Below are positions 17,354-28,118 of a stretch of 64,000 nt of DNA, piece by piece. Below the pieces are notes generated by a model that made no database searches, was not told the origin of the DNA, and was given only the letters and a program-made list of their open reading frames with translations. Every line of letters begins with the position of its first letter. Within the stretch, counting starts at the first letter, position 1. The stretch is from JAAYDH01 sp035353055 (GTDB lineage: Bacteria > Bacillota_I > Bacilli_A > RFN20 > CAG-826), in NCBI GenBank assembly GCA_035353055.1, contig DAOPYW010000004.1, positions 1-64,000 on the forward strand, read 5' to 3'. The position numbers were made by a program, and so were the translations under genes.

Positions 17354-19180
17354 ATGGAAATCAGAAATATTGCAATTATAGCTCACGTTGACCATGGTAA
17401 AACAACCCTTGTGGACCAGCTTTTAAGAACCGCTGGCGCCTTTCGCAGCAACGAAGATGTTGAAAATAGAGTAATGGATAGCAACGACATCGAAAAAGAG
17501 CGTGGCATTACCATTCTTGCGAAGACAACTTCAATCACCTATGACAATACTCACATCAATATACTAGACACTCCCGGACACGCTGATTTTGGCGGAGAAG
17601 TAGAGAGAATCATGAACATGGTTGATGGCTGTCTGCTTTTAGTCGATGCTTTTGAGGGAACAATGCCTCAGACCAGATTCGTTTTAAAGAAAGCCCTCGA
17701 AGCCCGCATTAAACCAATTGTGGTCATCAACAAAATTGATCGCCCTAACGCTGATATTAAAAGCGCTGTTGATCAAGTTTTAAATTTGTTTATCGATCTG
17801 GGCGCACCAGATGAATTTTTAGATTTCCCCATCGTGTATACTTCTGCCTTAAAAGGAACTAGTTCCTGCTCGGCAAATCCCAAAGACCAAAAAGCTGGCA
17901 TGGATGCTGTTTTGAAAACAATTATCAAAAAAATACCTGCTCCTAAGACTGATGTCAACGCTCCTTTTCAAATGCAAATAGCACTTCTTGACTACAATGA
18001 CTTCGTCGGAAGAATCGGCATTGGAACAATTAAAAAAGGCTCAGTCCATGTCGATGATATCGTCAGTGTCTCCCGTTTAGATGGATCAGTAAAACAATTT
18101 AAAGTAATGAAACTTTTTGGTTACAAAGCAATTCATCGCTTAGAAATAGAGAGCGCTTCCGCGGGAGAAATCGTCGCAATTGCTGGCTTGCCAGACATTA
18201 ACGTCGGCGAGACGATTTGCGATACGGGTTTCGTTGAAGCTCTTCCGCCAATAAAACTTGATGAACCCACCATGCAGATGACTTTCGGCACTAATTCTTC
18301 TCCATTCGCTGGAAAAGAAGGAAAGCAATTGACTGCTCGCAAGATTGATGAACGTTTATTCAAGGAAACTCAAAAAGATGTGGCCTTAAAAGTGAGCCGC
18401 ATTCCCAAGAGTGAGTCATGGATTGTCTCCGGAAGAGGAGAACTACATCTTTCTATTTTGATTGAAAATATGAGAAGAGAATCCTTTGAACTTGAGGTAT
18501 CAAAGCCGAGAGTTATCATCAAAGAGATTGACGGAATTAAATACGAACCATACGAGGATTTGACAATCGATGTCCCCAATGAATTTGTCGGAGATGTAAT
18601 GACCAGCATCGGAAGCCGTGGCGGTGAATTAGTCACTATGGATGCAAGGGAATCAGTGACGATTTTACAATTTGTAATCGCTTCTCGCGGTTTGATTGGC
18701 TATTCCACCATTTTCATGTCTTTAACCAAAGGTTATGGAATTTTATCTCATACTTATCGCGAGTATCGCCCAGTCACTGGAAATGATTTAGGACAAAGGC
18801 CAATTGGCGTTCTTGTCGCCACAGAGTCTGGACAAGCTACTCCATATTCTATTGAGCATATTGAAGAAAGAGGAACGATGTTCATTGATCCCGGAACGCT
18901 TGTTTATGAAGGAATGATTGTCGGAGAGAATCGTTATCCCATTGATTTAGCCGTCAATGTGACGACCAAAAAAGCGCTCACAAACATGAGAAGTTCAAAT
19001 AAAGACAACACAGTAGTTTTAAAAACGCCAAGAAAAATGTCTCTCGAGAGTTGCCTTGACTATATCAATTCAGACGAGTTGGTGGAGATTACTCCTTCCA
19101 CCTACCGCATGAGAAAAAAGATCTTAAACACTGTTGAGAGAAAGAAATATGACTCTCACATGAGAAGTTCAGAAGAGTAG
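17354..19180 (+). CDS. typA: TypA/BipA, ribosome-associated GTPase
   Basis: Translational GTPase related to EF-G, involved in ribosome assembly and stress or cold adaptation. 608 residues: G1 AHVDHGKTTLV (about 10-20), the RGITI switch, DTPGHADFGGEVER and NKIDRP; then domain II, EF-G-like III and V domains and the BipA-specific C-terminus. AAGGAGGG precedes the start. Own promoter and own terminator make it a monocistron at the end of the plus-strand block. Confidence 0.96.
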   Translation: MEIRNIAIIAHVDHGKTTLVDQLLRTAGAFRSNEDVENRVMDSNDIEKERGITILAKTTSITYDNTHINILDTPGHADFGGEVERIMNMVDGCLLLVDAFEGTMPQTRFVLKKALEARIKPIVVINKIDRPNADIKSAVDQVLNLFIDLGAPDEFLDFPIVYTSALKGTSSCSANPKDQKAGMDAVLKTIIKKIPAPKTDVNAPFQMQIALLDYNDFVGRIGIGTIKKGSVHVDDIVSVSRLDGSVKQFKVMKLFGYKAIHRLEIESASAGEIVAIAGLPDINVGETICDTGFVEALPPIKLDEPTMQMTFGTNSSPFAGKEGKQLTARKIDERLFKETQKDVALKVSRIPKSESWIVSGRGELHLSILIENMRRESFELEVSKPRVIIKEIDGIKYEPYEDLTIDVPNEFVGDVMTSIGSRGGELVTMDARESVTILQFVIASRGLIGYSTIFMSLTKGYGILSHTYREYRPVTGNDLGQRPIGVLVATESGQATPYSIEHIEERGTMFIDPGTLVYEGMIVGENRYPIDLAVNVTTKKALTNMRSSNKDNTVVLKTPRKMSLESCLDYINSDELVEITPSTYRMRKKILNTVERKKYDSHMRSSEE

Positions 19181-19200
19181 AAAGCAATTTCTACTTTTTT
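19176..19200 (+). terminator. Terminator of typA
   Basis: Perfect 8-bp stem AGTAGAAA / TTTCTACT with a GCAA loop, followed by a run of T. The stem includes the typA stop codon and, on the other strand, the stop of the converging pseudouridine synthase gene. Confidence 0.85.
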
Positions 19201-20117
19201 TGTGAAAAAAGAAGAGAGAAATCTTTGGGCATAGGAGAAGTAAATTTGAGCACTTTTCCTGTGTCGGGGTGTTTTAGCTCTAGGCAGTAGGCATGGAGCC
19301 CTAATCGCTTTAAAGGGTTTGAAGGGTTGCCATATTTATCGTCTCCAATGACGAAGTGGCCTAAATCGCCCATATGGACACGTATCTGATTTTTTCGGCC
19401 AGTTTCGATATTGACATCGAGTAAAGAATAACTATCGCTTTCTTGAATAACTTCATAGTTTGTTATAGCAAGCTGACCATCTTTCGGCTTTTGAGAAGAA
19501 TACATCATGTTTTGCGTATTCTTCTTCAAATAGGATTTGACTGTCCCTTTTGGATTTTCCATTTTTCCTTCGACAATAGCATAATACCCACGCTTAACAA
19601 CGAGTTCATTCCAATGATCTTGAAGCTTCTTTTGAATTGTTGGGCTTTTCGCAACCATTAAAACACCCGATGTGTCTTCATCAAGACGGTGAATAACGAA
19701 AATCCGATTGTGTTTATCTTTTTGCTGGACATAGTCAGAGAGCATTCGATAGGCAGTGGAGCCCTTTTCTTTGTCTGATGCTACAGAAAGAAGTCCACTA
19801 GGCTTATTGATTACAATAAACTCCGAATCTTCATAGATGATAGGCAAATTACTTCGAGTTTTTTTGCGAATAGGGGAGGATGAAATAATGACGGTGTCGC
19901 CAGGAAAGAGTTTGAAATTAAATTGGCTTACTGGCGCGCCATCGATACTAACCCGGTGGGATGAGAGAAGAGATTTAATGGAATTGCGTGACTGACTTGG
20001 AAAACTTTCCAATAAAAAAGCTAGCAATTCACACTGTTTTTTTATCGGAAATTGCTTCAGGTTTCGATAGTCTTTGTTGACTTCGTTCTTTTTTGGCGCT
20101 GGTTTGTTTTTATTCAT
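19191..20117 (-). CDS. RluA-family pseudouridine synthase with S4 domain
   Basis: Converts uridines in 23S rRNA (RluD- or RluC-like) to pseudouridine. 308 residues: basic N-terminal tail, S4 RNA-binding domain (about 35-85, SQSRNSIKSLLSSHRVSIDG), then the catalytic domain with HRLDEDTSG at 143-151 where Asp146 is the nucleophile, and a C-terminal RKNQIRVHM motif. Which uridine is modified cannot be told from sequence. The start overlaps the end of the ATP-grasp gene by 8 bases, indicating a two-gene unit. Confidence 0.93.
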   Translation of the reverse strand: MNKNKPAPKKNEVNKDYRNLKQFPIKKQCELLAFLLESFPSQSRNSIKSLLSSHRVSIDGAPVSQFNFKLFPGDTVIISSSPIRKKTRSNLPIIYEDSEFIVINKPSGLLSVASDKEKGSTAYRMLSDYVQQKDKHNRIFVIHRLDEDTSGVLMVAKSPTIQKKLQDHWNELVVKRGYYAIVEGKMENPKGTVKSYLKKNTQNMMYSSQKPKDGQLAITNYEVIQESDSYSLLDVNIETGRKNQIRVHMGDLGHFVIGDDKYGNPSNPLKRLGLHAYCLELKHPDTGKVLKFTSPMPKDFSLLFSQKK

Positions 20118-20988
20118 TTTTTTGGCTTACTTTCTTAATTATCATATCGACAATAGCTTTCGCAACATTTAACCTAGTAATATTCTCAAACTCTTCGAAA
20201 AAGGCATTGGAATTAATTTCGCAAAGCATCAGTTCACCATCGTTATCAAGCAAATCTAGTCCTGCGTATTCAATACGGAATAAATCGTTAATTTTTTCAG
20301 CAAATCGAGCATATTTTGTTATATCTTCAATGGGTTCTCCGCTGGCTGTTTGGCCATAGTTACTGCGGAAGTCTTGTACGTTTTTTCGAATAAAAGCACC
20401 GAACACTTTTCCATCAATAATTAACACACGAATTGATTTTCCTGCTGATGAGGATATGTATTTTTGAAAAACGATAGGGTTGCGGCATATATCTGCGTAT
20501 AATTTCGCCAATTCTTCGTGCGTTTTCACTAAATAAACGCCTTCCCCAAGAGAACCATAAACTTTTTTCACCACCATTGGGTATCCCAATTCATCCTCGA
20601 TGCTTTTTAAGAACGAGAGATGGGTCTCTTTTAGGCCATAATAAACAAGAGGGCCCGATATTGTCGTTGGCATTCTAATGTTGTTGTCTGAACAAGCGAT
20701 AAAGGTGAGCATTTTATCGTCGCACATTTTAATGAAATCAGCCCGGTTAAAGAGGCGGTATCCAGCTTTTTCTAATAGACGAGCAAGATAAATATCTTTG
20801 TCCATATAGATGACAAAATCAGCTTTTGGAAGATTGATGACAATGTCGTTATTTCTGATCAAAGCCAGCGTTCCATCGTTAATGAAAAGTTTCACATCTA
20901 CGGAGACCTTTTGAAATTCTTCAGTTAGGCGTGATATTTTGTGAGCATTGTGTCCTATTTCCTGATTTGCGATAATTATTCCGTTCAT
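20110..20988 (-). CDS. RimK-like ATP-grasp ligase
   Basis: ATP-grasp protein resembling RimK/LysX-type carboxylate-amine ligases. 292 residues: N-terminal pre-ATP-grasp domain, ATP lid region PMVVKKVYGSLGEGVYLV (about 136-153), adenine/Mg-binding ends AGLDLLD and LCEINSNAFFEEFE (the metal-binding E-x-N motif). Substrate unknown: ribosomal S6 glutamylation, amino-acid ligation to a carrier or a small metabolite are all possible. No Shine-Dalgarno; a TATAAT ends 7 bases before the ATG, so the mRNA is probably leaderless. Confidence 0.87.
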   Translation of the reverse strand: MNGIIIANQEIGHNAHKISRLTEEFQKVSVDVKLFINDGTLALIRNNDIVINLPKADFVIYMDKDIYLARLLEKAGYRLFNRADFIKMCDDKMLTFIACSDNNIRMPTTISGPLVYYGLKETHLSFLKSIEDELGYPMVVKKVYGSLGEGVYLVKTHEELAKLYADICRNPIVFQKYISSSAGKSIRVLIIDGKVFGAFIRKNVQDFRSNYGQTASGEPIEDITKYARFAEKINDLFRIEYAGLDLLDNDGELMLCEINSNAFFEEFENITRLNVAKAIVDMIIKKVSQKNE

Positions 20989-20995
20989 GTTATTA

Positions 20996-21001
20996 ATTAT
21001 A
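20996..21001 (-). promoter_or_regulatory. Promoter -10 box giving a leaderless ATP-grasp mRNA
   Basis: Minus-strand TATAAT with 7 bases (TAATAAC) before the ATG at 20988; the expected start point is at or next to the start codon. The -35 region is weak. Confidence 0.55.
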
Positions 21002-21092
21002 TTAATATTTGTGGGAATAAACCACCAAAACTAAGAATTGCCAAAGGCATTATGAAAAATTGTTCTTGAGCGAGATATATAGTAATTTTCAA

Positions 21093-22004
21093 TTAAAACG
21101 TTAAGCTTGGGCCAACATCGTCCCCATTGAATCTGGTGACTTCTTTCCCATAGCAAAATGTGGCTAAAACACCTGGCCCACAGGTTGTGCCAATAATCGG
21201 TCCAACCCACCATATTTGAACTTCAACTCCGAGTTCATCTTCGAGTCGCTTTTTTAATCTTAAGGCTCGGTCCATAGCCATGCCTTGTGAGACAACAACT
21301 CTCCTGCATTTTTTCATGTCAATGGTTTTGAGAATTCCTTCAAAGAGAGTTTTATCCGCATTTTTGCTTCCGGTCACTGTGCCTAAGGTGTAGTTGTCAC
21401 CATGCGCATCAGAAATGAAAATTGGCTTTTTATGAAATAGGTTTCCCAAAAACGCTTTAGATCCTTTTATTCTTCCAGCATTCTTAATGTAAGTTAAATC
21501 ATCAACGGTCGCAAACTGGTTGAATTTAGCTTTATTATTTTCAATCCAATCGATCAATTCATCCAAATTGAGCCCGCGATTCTTTTGCTCAGCCGCTCCG
21601 ATGGAGAGCATGCCGAGACAAGCGCTAGCAGTAAGGGAATCAATAGCTTCGATTCTTCGATTAGGAAAGCTCGCCTTAAGTTCATCTTTGGCCAGTTTAA
21701 AAACATTGAGTGAACCAGTTAATTTGCTAGAACAGCCAATGTACAAAATATCCGTCTCTTTTTCAAGAAAAGGGGAAAATCGATTAACAAACTCACCAAG
21801 AGATATTTGGGTGGTTTTAATAACTTTGCCCTGAATCATCCACCCATAAAATTCTTCTGGTTTGTATTCAATCCAGTCTAAATCTGCATACTTTTCTTCG
21901 CCATCGACAATCAAGCCCATTCTAAGATACTCAATGTTGTATTGTTTTCTTAGTTCTGTTGACAGATCGCTTGAAGAGTCGGTAAAAATTACATAATTGT
22001 TCAT
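21093..22004 (-). CDS. DegV family fatty-acid-binding protein (FakB-like)
   Basis: DegV proteins bind a fatty acid and present it to the kinase FakA for phosphorylation. 303 residues with family features: FTDSSSDLS at the N-terminus (about 7-15), the TTQIS loop about residue 64-68 that contacts the carboxylate, and GCSSKLTGSLN (about 93-103). AGGGG lies 7 bases before the ATG. Monocistronic as far as can be seen; no clear terminator in the 104-base gap that follows. Confidence 0.92.
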   Translation of the reverse strand: MNNYVIFTDSSSDLSTELRKQYNIEYLRMGLIVDGEEKYADLDWIEYKPEEFYGWMIQGKVIKTTQISLGEFVNRFSPFLEKETDILYIGCSSKLTGSLNVFKLAKDELKASFPNRRIEAIDSLTASACLGMLSIGAAEQKNRGLNLDELIDWIENNKAKFNQFATVDDLTYIKNAGRIKGSKAFLGNLFHKKPIFISDAHGDNYTLGTVTGSKNADKTLFEGILKTIDMKKCRRVVVSQGMAMDRALRLKKRLEDELGVEVQIWWVGPIIGTTCGPGVLATFCYGKEVTRFNGDDVGPSLTF

Positions 22005-22094
22005 AAGTGTCCCCTATATAATAATGGTTGATTAAGATTATAAAATCTATTCTAAATTTCGAAAAGAACGTTACATTTTTATATATTTATAAAG

Positions 22095-22595
22095 TTAATT
22101 GAGATGGCTCCTAATAAAATCGCGCTTTTTTAGCGAATAGATTTTGGCATTTTTTGGATCGCTGAGCAACTGTCTTTTAAGCTCTCCATATTGGTGAGCA
22201 AGGAGATTATTATCTGCTAAGATTTTTACTATTTTCATCATTTCTCGATAGGCGATACCATTGTATTTTACCAGGTGTATCGTATAGGGAGTCTTCTCTT
22301 TTGCCCGTTTAACCAAAATGAGATGATCAATTGTCGAAGATTTTATTAGGAATAAATACTTATTGTGAATTAGAAGGTCTCTGACACTATATAAATCAAG
22401 AGGGTTTTCAACTCCGATAACAATGTCGATTATTGGCCGTGAAACTAGCCCCTCAACTGCTGTGGAACCAATGTGGTTAATGTGCACATTGATTCTTTGT
22501 GGAATCAGAGTTTGCAGTACCTTTTTCTCGTCGCGAAAAAACTTCTTCCACCTGGAATCATAATAAGTGAGAGGCGGGATATTTTCGTTGCTCAT
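22095..22595 (-). CDS. GrpB family protein (nucleotidyltransferase-like)
   Basis: 166-residue member of the GrpB/UPF0157 family, which has a nucleotidyltransferase-like fold of unknown substrate. The family core HINHIGSTAVEGLVSRPIIDIVIGV (about 38-62) is plain. Not related to the GrpE chaperone. No Shine-Dalgarno: a TAAAAT ends 6 bases before the ATG, so the message may be leaderless. The nearest genes are unrelated in function. Confidence 0.88.
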   Translation of the reverse strand: MSNENIPPLTYYDSRWKKFFRDEKKVLQTLIPQRINVHINHIGSTAVEGLVSRPIIDIVIGVENPLDLYSVRDLLIHNKYLFLIKSSTIDHLILVKRAKEKTPYTIHLVKYNGIAYREMMKIVKILADNNLLAHQYGELKRQLLSDPKNAKIYSLKKRDFIRSHLN

Positions 22596-22601
22596 ACTTT
22601 A

Positions 22602-22607
22602 ATTTTA
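22602..22607 (-). promoter_or_regulatory. Possible leaderless -10 box for grpB-like gene
   Basis: Minus-strand TAAAAT with 6 bases before the ATG at 22595 and no ribosome binding site between. -35 not convincing, so this is a weak call. Confidence 0.35.
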
Positions 22608-22632
22608 CACGCAGTGAGAAATAGAGGGGTAT

Positions 22633-23484
22633 TTATTTGTTTTTTTCTAGCGAGAATCTGCCTTCGCTTCGATCGTTTTCATCAATGATCAGTTCAGGCA
22701 TTTTATCAACGATGAGCTTTCCGCTCAGCGGATTTTTTATCGATATAGAACTATTCAAGATATTGCCATTAATTTCGGAATACTCAAAAGCGAGATCACT
22801 ATCGGTAAATTTGCAGTTATTTAAAACGATGTTTTTAGCGTAGCAAAGCGGTTGAGTACCAACAATTGTGCAATTCTCGAAGACAATATTTTCACAGTGC
22901 CAACCAAGGTATTCACCAATAATCGTGGAGTTTCTAACCACGGCATTTTTCGTATGCCAAAAAGCATCTTTAGTTTTTAAAATGCAGCGATCTATTGTTA
23001 AGCCATCAATGTATTGAAAAGAGTATTTCCCCTCGAGCAGGGAATCTTCTAGATGCACCATTTTAGAATCAAAGAAAGCGTAGAAGCCAAGGATGGTCGA
23101 ATTCTTTGTTGAGATGCGACGACATTTCCATCCAAATTCATCAGATTTCATTAAAGAATTAGTGATATCAACACCTATGACTTCTCTCACGGCTTTAGGG
23201 CTATATATTTTAACTTTGTCCAAGGTAATGTTTTTGCCATACCAAAATGGAGCGCGGGCAGTCTTTGTAATTTTCGAGTTGAAGACATGCAAATTTTGAT
23301 TATGCCAGCATGGGTAGCGAAGGGAAAACTTGCTGTTGATAATCTTAAGATTTTGGGACTCTTTAAAAGCGCTCTCGCCATCGACAGGACCACTGATTTC
23401 TATCGATTCAAAAAACGTGTTTTTGGAGCCAAAATAAGCTCTTTCAACATCAGATGTTTCATGAGAAATATACTTAATTTTCAT
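22633..23484 (-). CDS. DUF3737-like right-handed beta-helix protein
   Basis: 283 residues made of short strands that repeat roughly every 20-22 residues with patterns such as hhxNSxIxG, FWHTKNAVVRNSTI, and GWHCENIVFENCTI, the look of a right-handed parallel beta-helix. It matches my memory of the DUF3737 family in Firmicutes, whose function is unknown. No signal peptide, no membrane segment: likely cytosolic. Catalytic residues of pectin-lyase type are not evident. Upstream lies a 46-residue gene and an FGGY kinase on the same strand. Confidence 0.8.
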   Translation of the reverse strand: MKIKYISHETSDVERAYFGSKNTFFESIEISGPVDGESAFKESQNLKIINSKFSLRYPCWHNQNLHVFNSKITKTARAPFWYGKNITLDKVKIYSPKAVREVIGVDITNSLMKSDEFGWKCRRISTKNSTILGFYAFFDSKMVHLEDSLLEGKYSFQYIDGLTIDRCILKTKDAFWHTKNAVVRNSTIIGEYLGWHCENIVFENCTIVGTQPLCYAKNIVLNNCKFTDSDLAFEYSEINGNILNSSISIKNPLSGKLIVDKMPELIIDENDRSEGRFSLEKNK

Positions 23485-23534
23485 GTAAAAAATAGTATCA
23501 CAAATACAAAACTTTTATTAGTTAGATGCTCTTT

Positions 23535-23675
23535 TTATGCGCCATCAATGTTTTCGTCGCAAATAGAATCTTGATGCTTTGATTTTCTTTCGCTCTCTTT
23601 TTCGCGAAACATATCGATGTCTTCACCAGACATAAAACGGTGTCTTCTTCGCTTGTTTTTCTTTGTGCTTATCAT
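23535..23675 (-). CDS. Small basic hypothetical protein (46 residues)
   Basis: Reads M-I-S-T-K-K-N-K-R-R-R-H-R-F and ends D-E-N-I-D-G-A, 46 residues. Its ATG overlaps the stop of the FGGY kinase (ATGA), and GGAAG lies 8 bases upstream, so translation would be coupled. The N-terminal third is strongly basic, the rest strongly charged, with one Cys and no membrane segment. I do not recognise a family. The overlap, ribosome binding site and lack of any other gene in the 187-base gap support it; its small size and low complexity count against it. Confidence 0.5.
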   Translation of the reverse strand: MISTKKNKRRRHRFMSGEDIDMFREKESERKSKHQDSICDENIDGA

Positions 23676-25228
23676 TTAAATTTCTTCCCGAAATGGTACA
23701 AATCTTTATAGACATTTTTCAGTTGTGGATACATCTTTAAATAAACTTTTTTGTACAGATATTCGTATTGCTGATGGGCGACCGGATTTGGTTCAAAAGT
23801 CATCTGCTCATGAGACATTTTTTCAATCCCTTCTTCGACGGAAGAAAATTCTTTCAAAGCAACGAAAGAGCATATGGCCGCTCCTAGAGAAGTGGTTTCA
23901 TAGGTCTGCACTCTCGACACTGGTAATCCAAAAATATCAGCGGTGATTTGGCAGATTGCAGAGCTCTGAGAACCTCCTCCTGAAATCATCAGTTTTTTAA
24001 TTTTGTGATGCTGAGATTTTTCGATATCATCAAGGCCTTCTCTCAATGCATAGGCAATGCCTTCCAAAATTGCGCGATACAAATGCTCGCGAGTGTGAAC
24101 TTCGGAAAATCCCACTATCGATCCTTTAGAAAGCGGGCGAGAGAGGCTTGGACCCCAATATGGCTGAAGAACCAATCCATCTGAACCAGGAGCTATTTCA
24201 GATAGTTTAGCGTTGAGCAATTCTTCCACGGCTAAGCTTTGAATCTTGGCCTCATCAACTAACTCAGAAGCAAATTCTTTGCTGAACCAAGTCAACATCC
24301 AATAGCCGCGGTAAACTTGAACTTCCATGTTGTAATATCCAGGAACGGCTGCTGGGTAAGCAGGCAAAAACTTCTCTGGTTCATAATAATGAGTATTAGA
24401 CACTTCAATTGAGGAAGCAGTCCCATAAGATATAGCGCCAACATCTCTAGACAAGGCACCGAGACCAACCGTCTCACAGGCTTTGTCAGATCCTGAGGCA
24501 ATAAGTTTAATGCCTTTGGGAAGCCCGCATTCCTCCGCTAAAGAATCAAGGAAAGTACCTAGCATTTCACCCGGCTTTTTCAATTCGCATAACATGCGAG
24601 ACGGAATGCCAAAAATACGCGACTTTAATGCGCCTTCTTTATACCATTCTCCCTTTGGGAAATTAATGGGGTAATGGCCAGCCATTCCCGCGGCTGAATC
24701 GCATAGGTTGCCAGTGATTTTATAGGTTAAATATGATGAAATATTTACATATTTTTCAGTTCGTTTCCAGTTTTCTGGTTCATTCTCTTTCAGCCAATGT
24801 GCAATTGTTCTTTTGCGATTTAACTCAATGGTGTTTCTCATTCCGACAATCCAAAATGCTAGGCGATGAAGGAGCGGTATTTTTTCGCTAGCTTTTGCCA
24901 TTCGCTGATCTAGCCAAAGGATGCATTTTCTAACTGGTTTATAGTCTTTGTCAAGTTGGACGGAAGAATCGCGAAATGTGGTAATTGTTGAACCAATTAT
25001 CTGATCCAATTTTTCGCGGTGCTCTTGAACTAACTGTTTTAAACAAATAATTAAGTAATTATAGTAAAAGTCAGGATCTTGCTCAGCAAAACCTTTTTCA
25101 AGAGAGATATATACTGGCTGGTAAGGCTTTTTAACAATCGCAACAATATTGCCATTTTTGTCGATTAAAGAGGTGCGCAGAGATTGTGTACCGAAATCAA
25201 TAGTAAGAATTAGCGGGTTCTTTATCAT
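23672..25228 (-). CDS. FGGY-family carbohydrate kinase
   Basis: Sugar kinase of the xylulokinase/gluconokinase fold, 518 residues. N-terminal phosphate motif TIDFGTQSLRTSLID (about 9-23), FGGY_N signatures, and FGGY_C with LMISGGGSQSSAICQITADI (about 428-447). The substrate is not clear; no sugar transporter or isomerase is adjacent, and RpiB is the nearest pentose enzyme. GAGGA lies 7-8 bases before the start. Divergent from ppdK. Confidence 0.9.
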   Translation of the reverse strand: MIKNPLILTIDFGTQSLRTSLIDKNGNIVAIVKKPYQPVYISLEKGFAEQDPDFYYNYLIICLKQLVQEHREKLDQIIGSTITTFRDSSVQLDKDYKPVRKCILWLDQRMAKASEKIPLLHRLAFWIVGMRNTIELNRKRTIAHWLKENEPENWKRTEKYVNISSYLTYKITGNLCDSAAGMAGHYPINFPKGEWYKEGALKSRIFGIPSRMLCELKKPGEMLGTFLDSLAEECGLPKGIKLIASGSDKACETVGLGALSRDVGAISYGTASSIEVSNTHYYEPEKFLPAYPAAVPGYYNMEVQVYRGYWMLTWFSKEFASELVDEAKIQSLAVEELLNAKLSEIAPGSDGLVLQPYWGPSLSRPLSKGSIVGFSEVHTREHLYRAILEGIAYALREGLDDIEKSQHHKIKKLMISGGGSQSSAICQITADIFGLPVSRVQTYETTSLGAAICSFVALKEFSSVEEGIEKMSHEQMTFEPNPVAHQQYEYLYKKVYLKMYPQLKNVYKDLYHFGKKFK

Positions 25229-25344
25229 ATGAAATCCTCGTATTCTAATGTAACACTTGTGGCAACATTATCTCACATAATTTTATCAATGTGCGCGCAA
25301 AAGAGCAAAACTACGCAAAAATATGGCGTTTATGTTACTCAATG

Positions 25345-25353
25345 TGCTAGTAT
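25345..25353 (+). promoter_or_regulatory. Putative ppdK promoter (extended -10)
   Basis: TGCTAGTAT at 25345-25353, part of TGTGCTAGTAT, fits the TRTGn extended -10 form. No good -35 hexamer. Predicted start near 25360, just before the stem-loop at 25364-25384. Confidence 0.5.
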
Positions 25354-25363
25354 TGTATCGCTG

Positions 25364-25384
25364 GTGTGGTGCAAAGCACTACAC
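25364..25384 (+). promoter_or_regulatory. 5'-leader stem-loop of ppdK
   Basis: GTGTGGTGC / GCACTACAC, a 9-bp stem with one G-U pair and an AAA loop, 24 bases before the ppdK ATG and outside the AGGAGG site. If the promoter call is right, this stem sits at the very 5' end of the mRNA, where such structures often protect transcripts from 5'-end-dependent decay. It could also be an operator. Confidence 0.6.
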
Positions 25385-25408
25385 ATTCAGACCTATAGGA
25401 GGAGAATT

Positions 25409-28048
<2,640 letters not shown>

Positions 28049-28069
28049 TTGCTGAGAAATAAGCAAATG

Positions 28070-28100
28070 AAAAGCTCAAGATTCGTTCTTGAGCTTTTTT
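28070..28100 (+). terminator. Terminator of ppdK
   Basis: Perfect 12-bp stem AAAAGCTCAAGA / TCTTGAGCTTTT with a TTCGT loop, followed by TT and an A/T tail. Lies 21 bases after the ppdK stop, before the converging ROK kinase gene. Confidence 0.92.
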
Positions 28101-28118
28101 ATTATTTTTTATTGGAAG

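Noticed and set aside
25229..25408. In-frame 60-residue N-terminal extension of ppdK
   Set aside because: AGGAGG precedes the internal ATG at 25409, PPDK homology begins there, and the extension would cover a promoter and a stem-loop.
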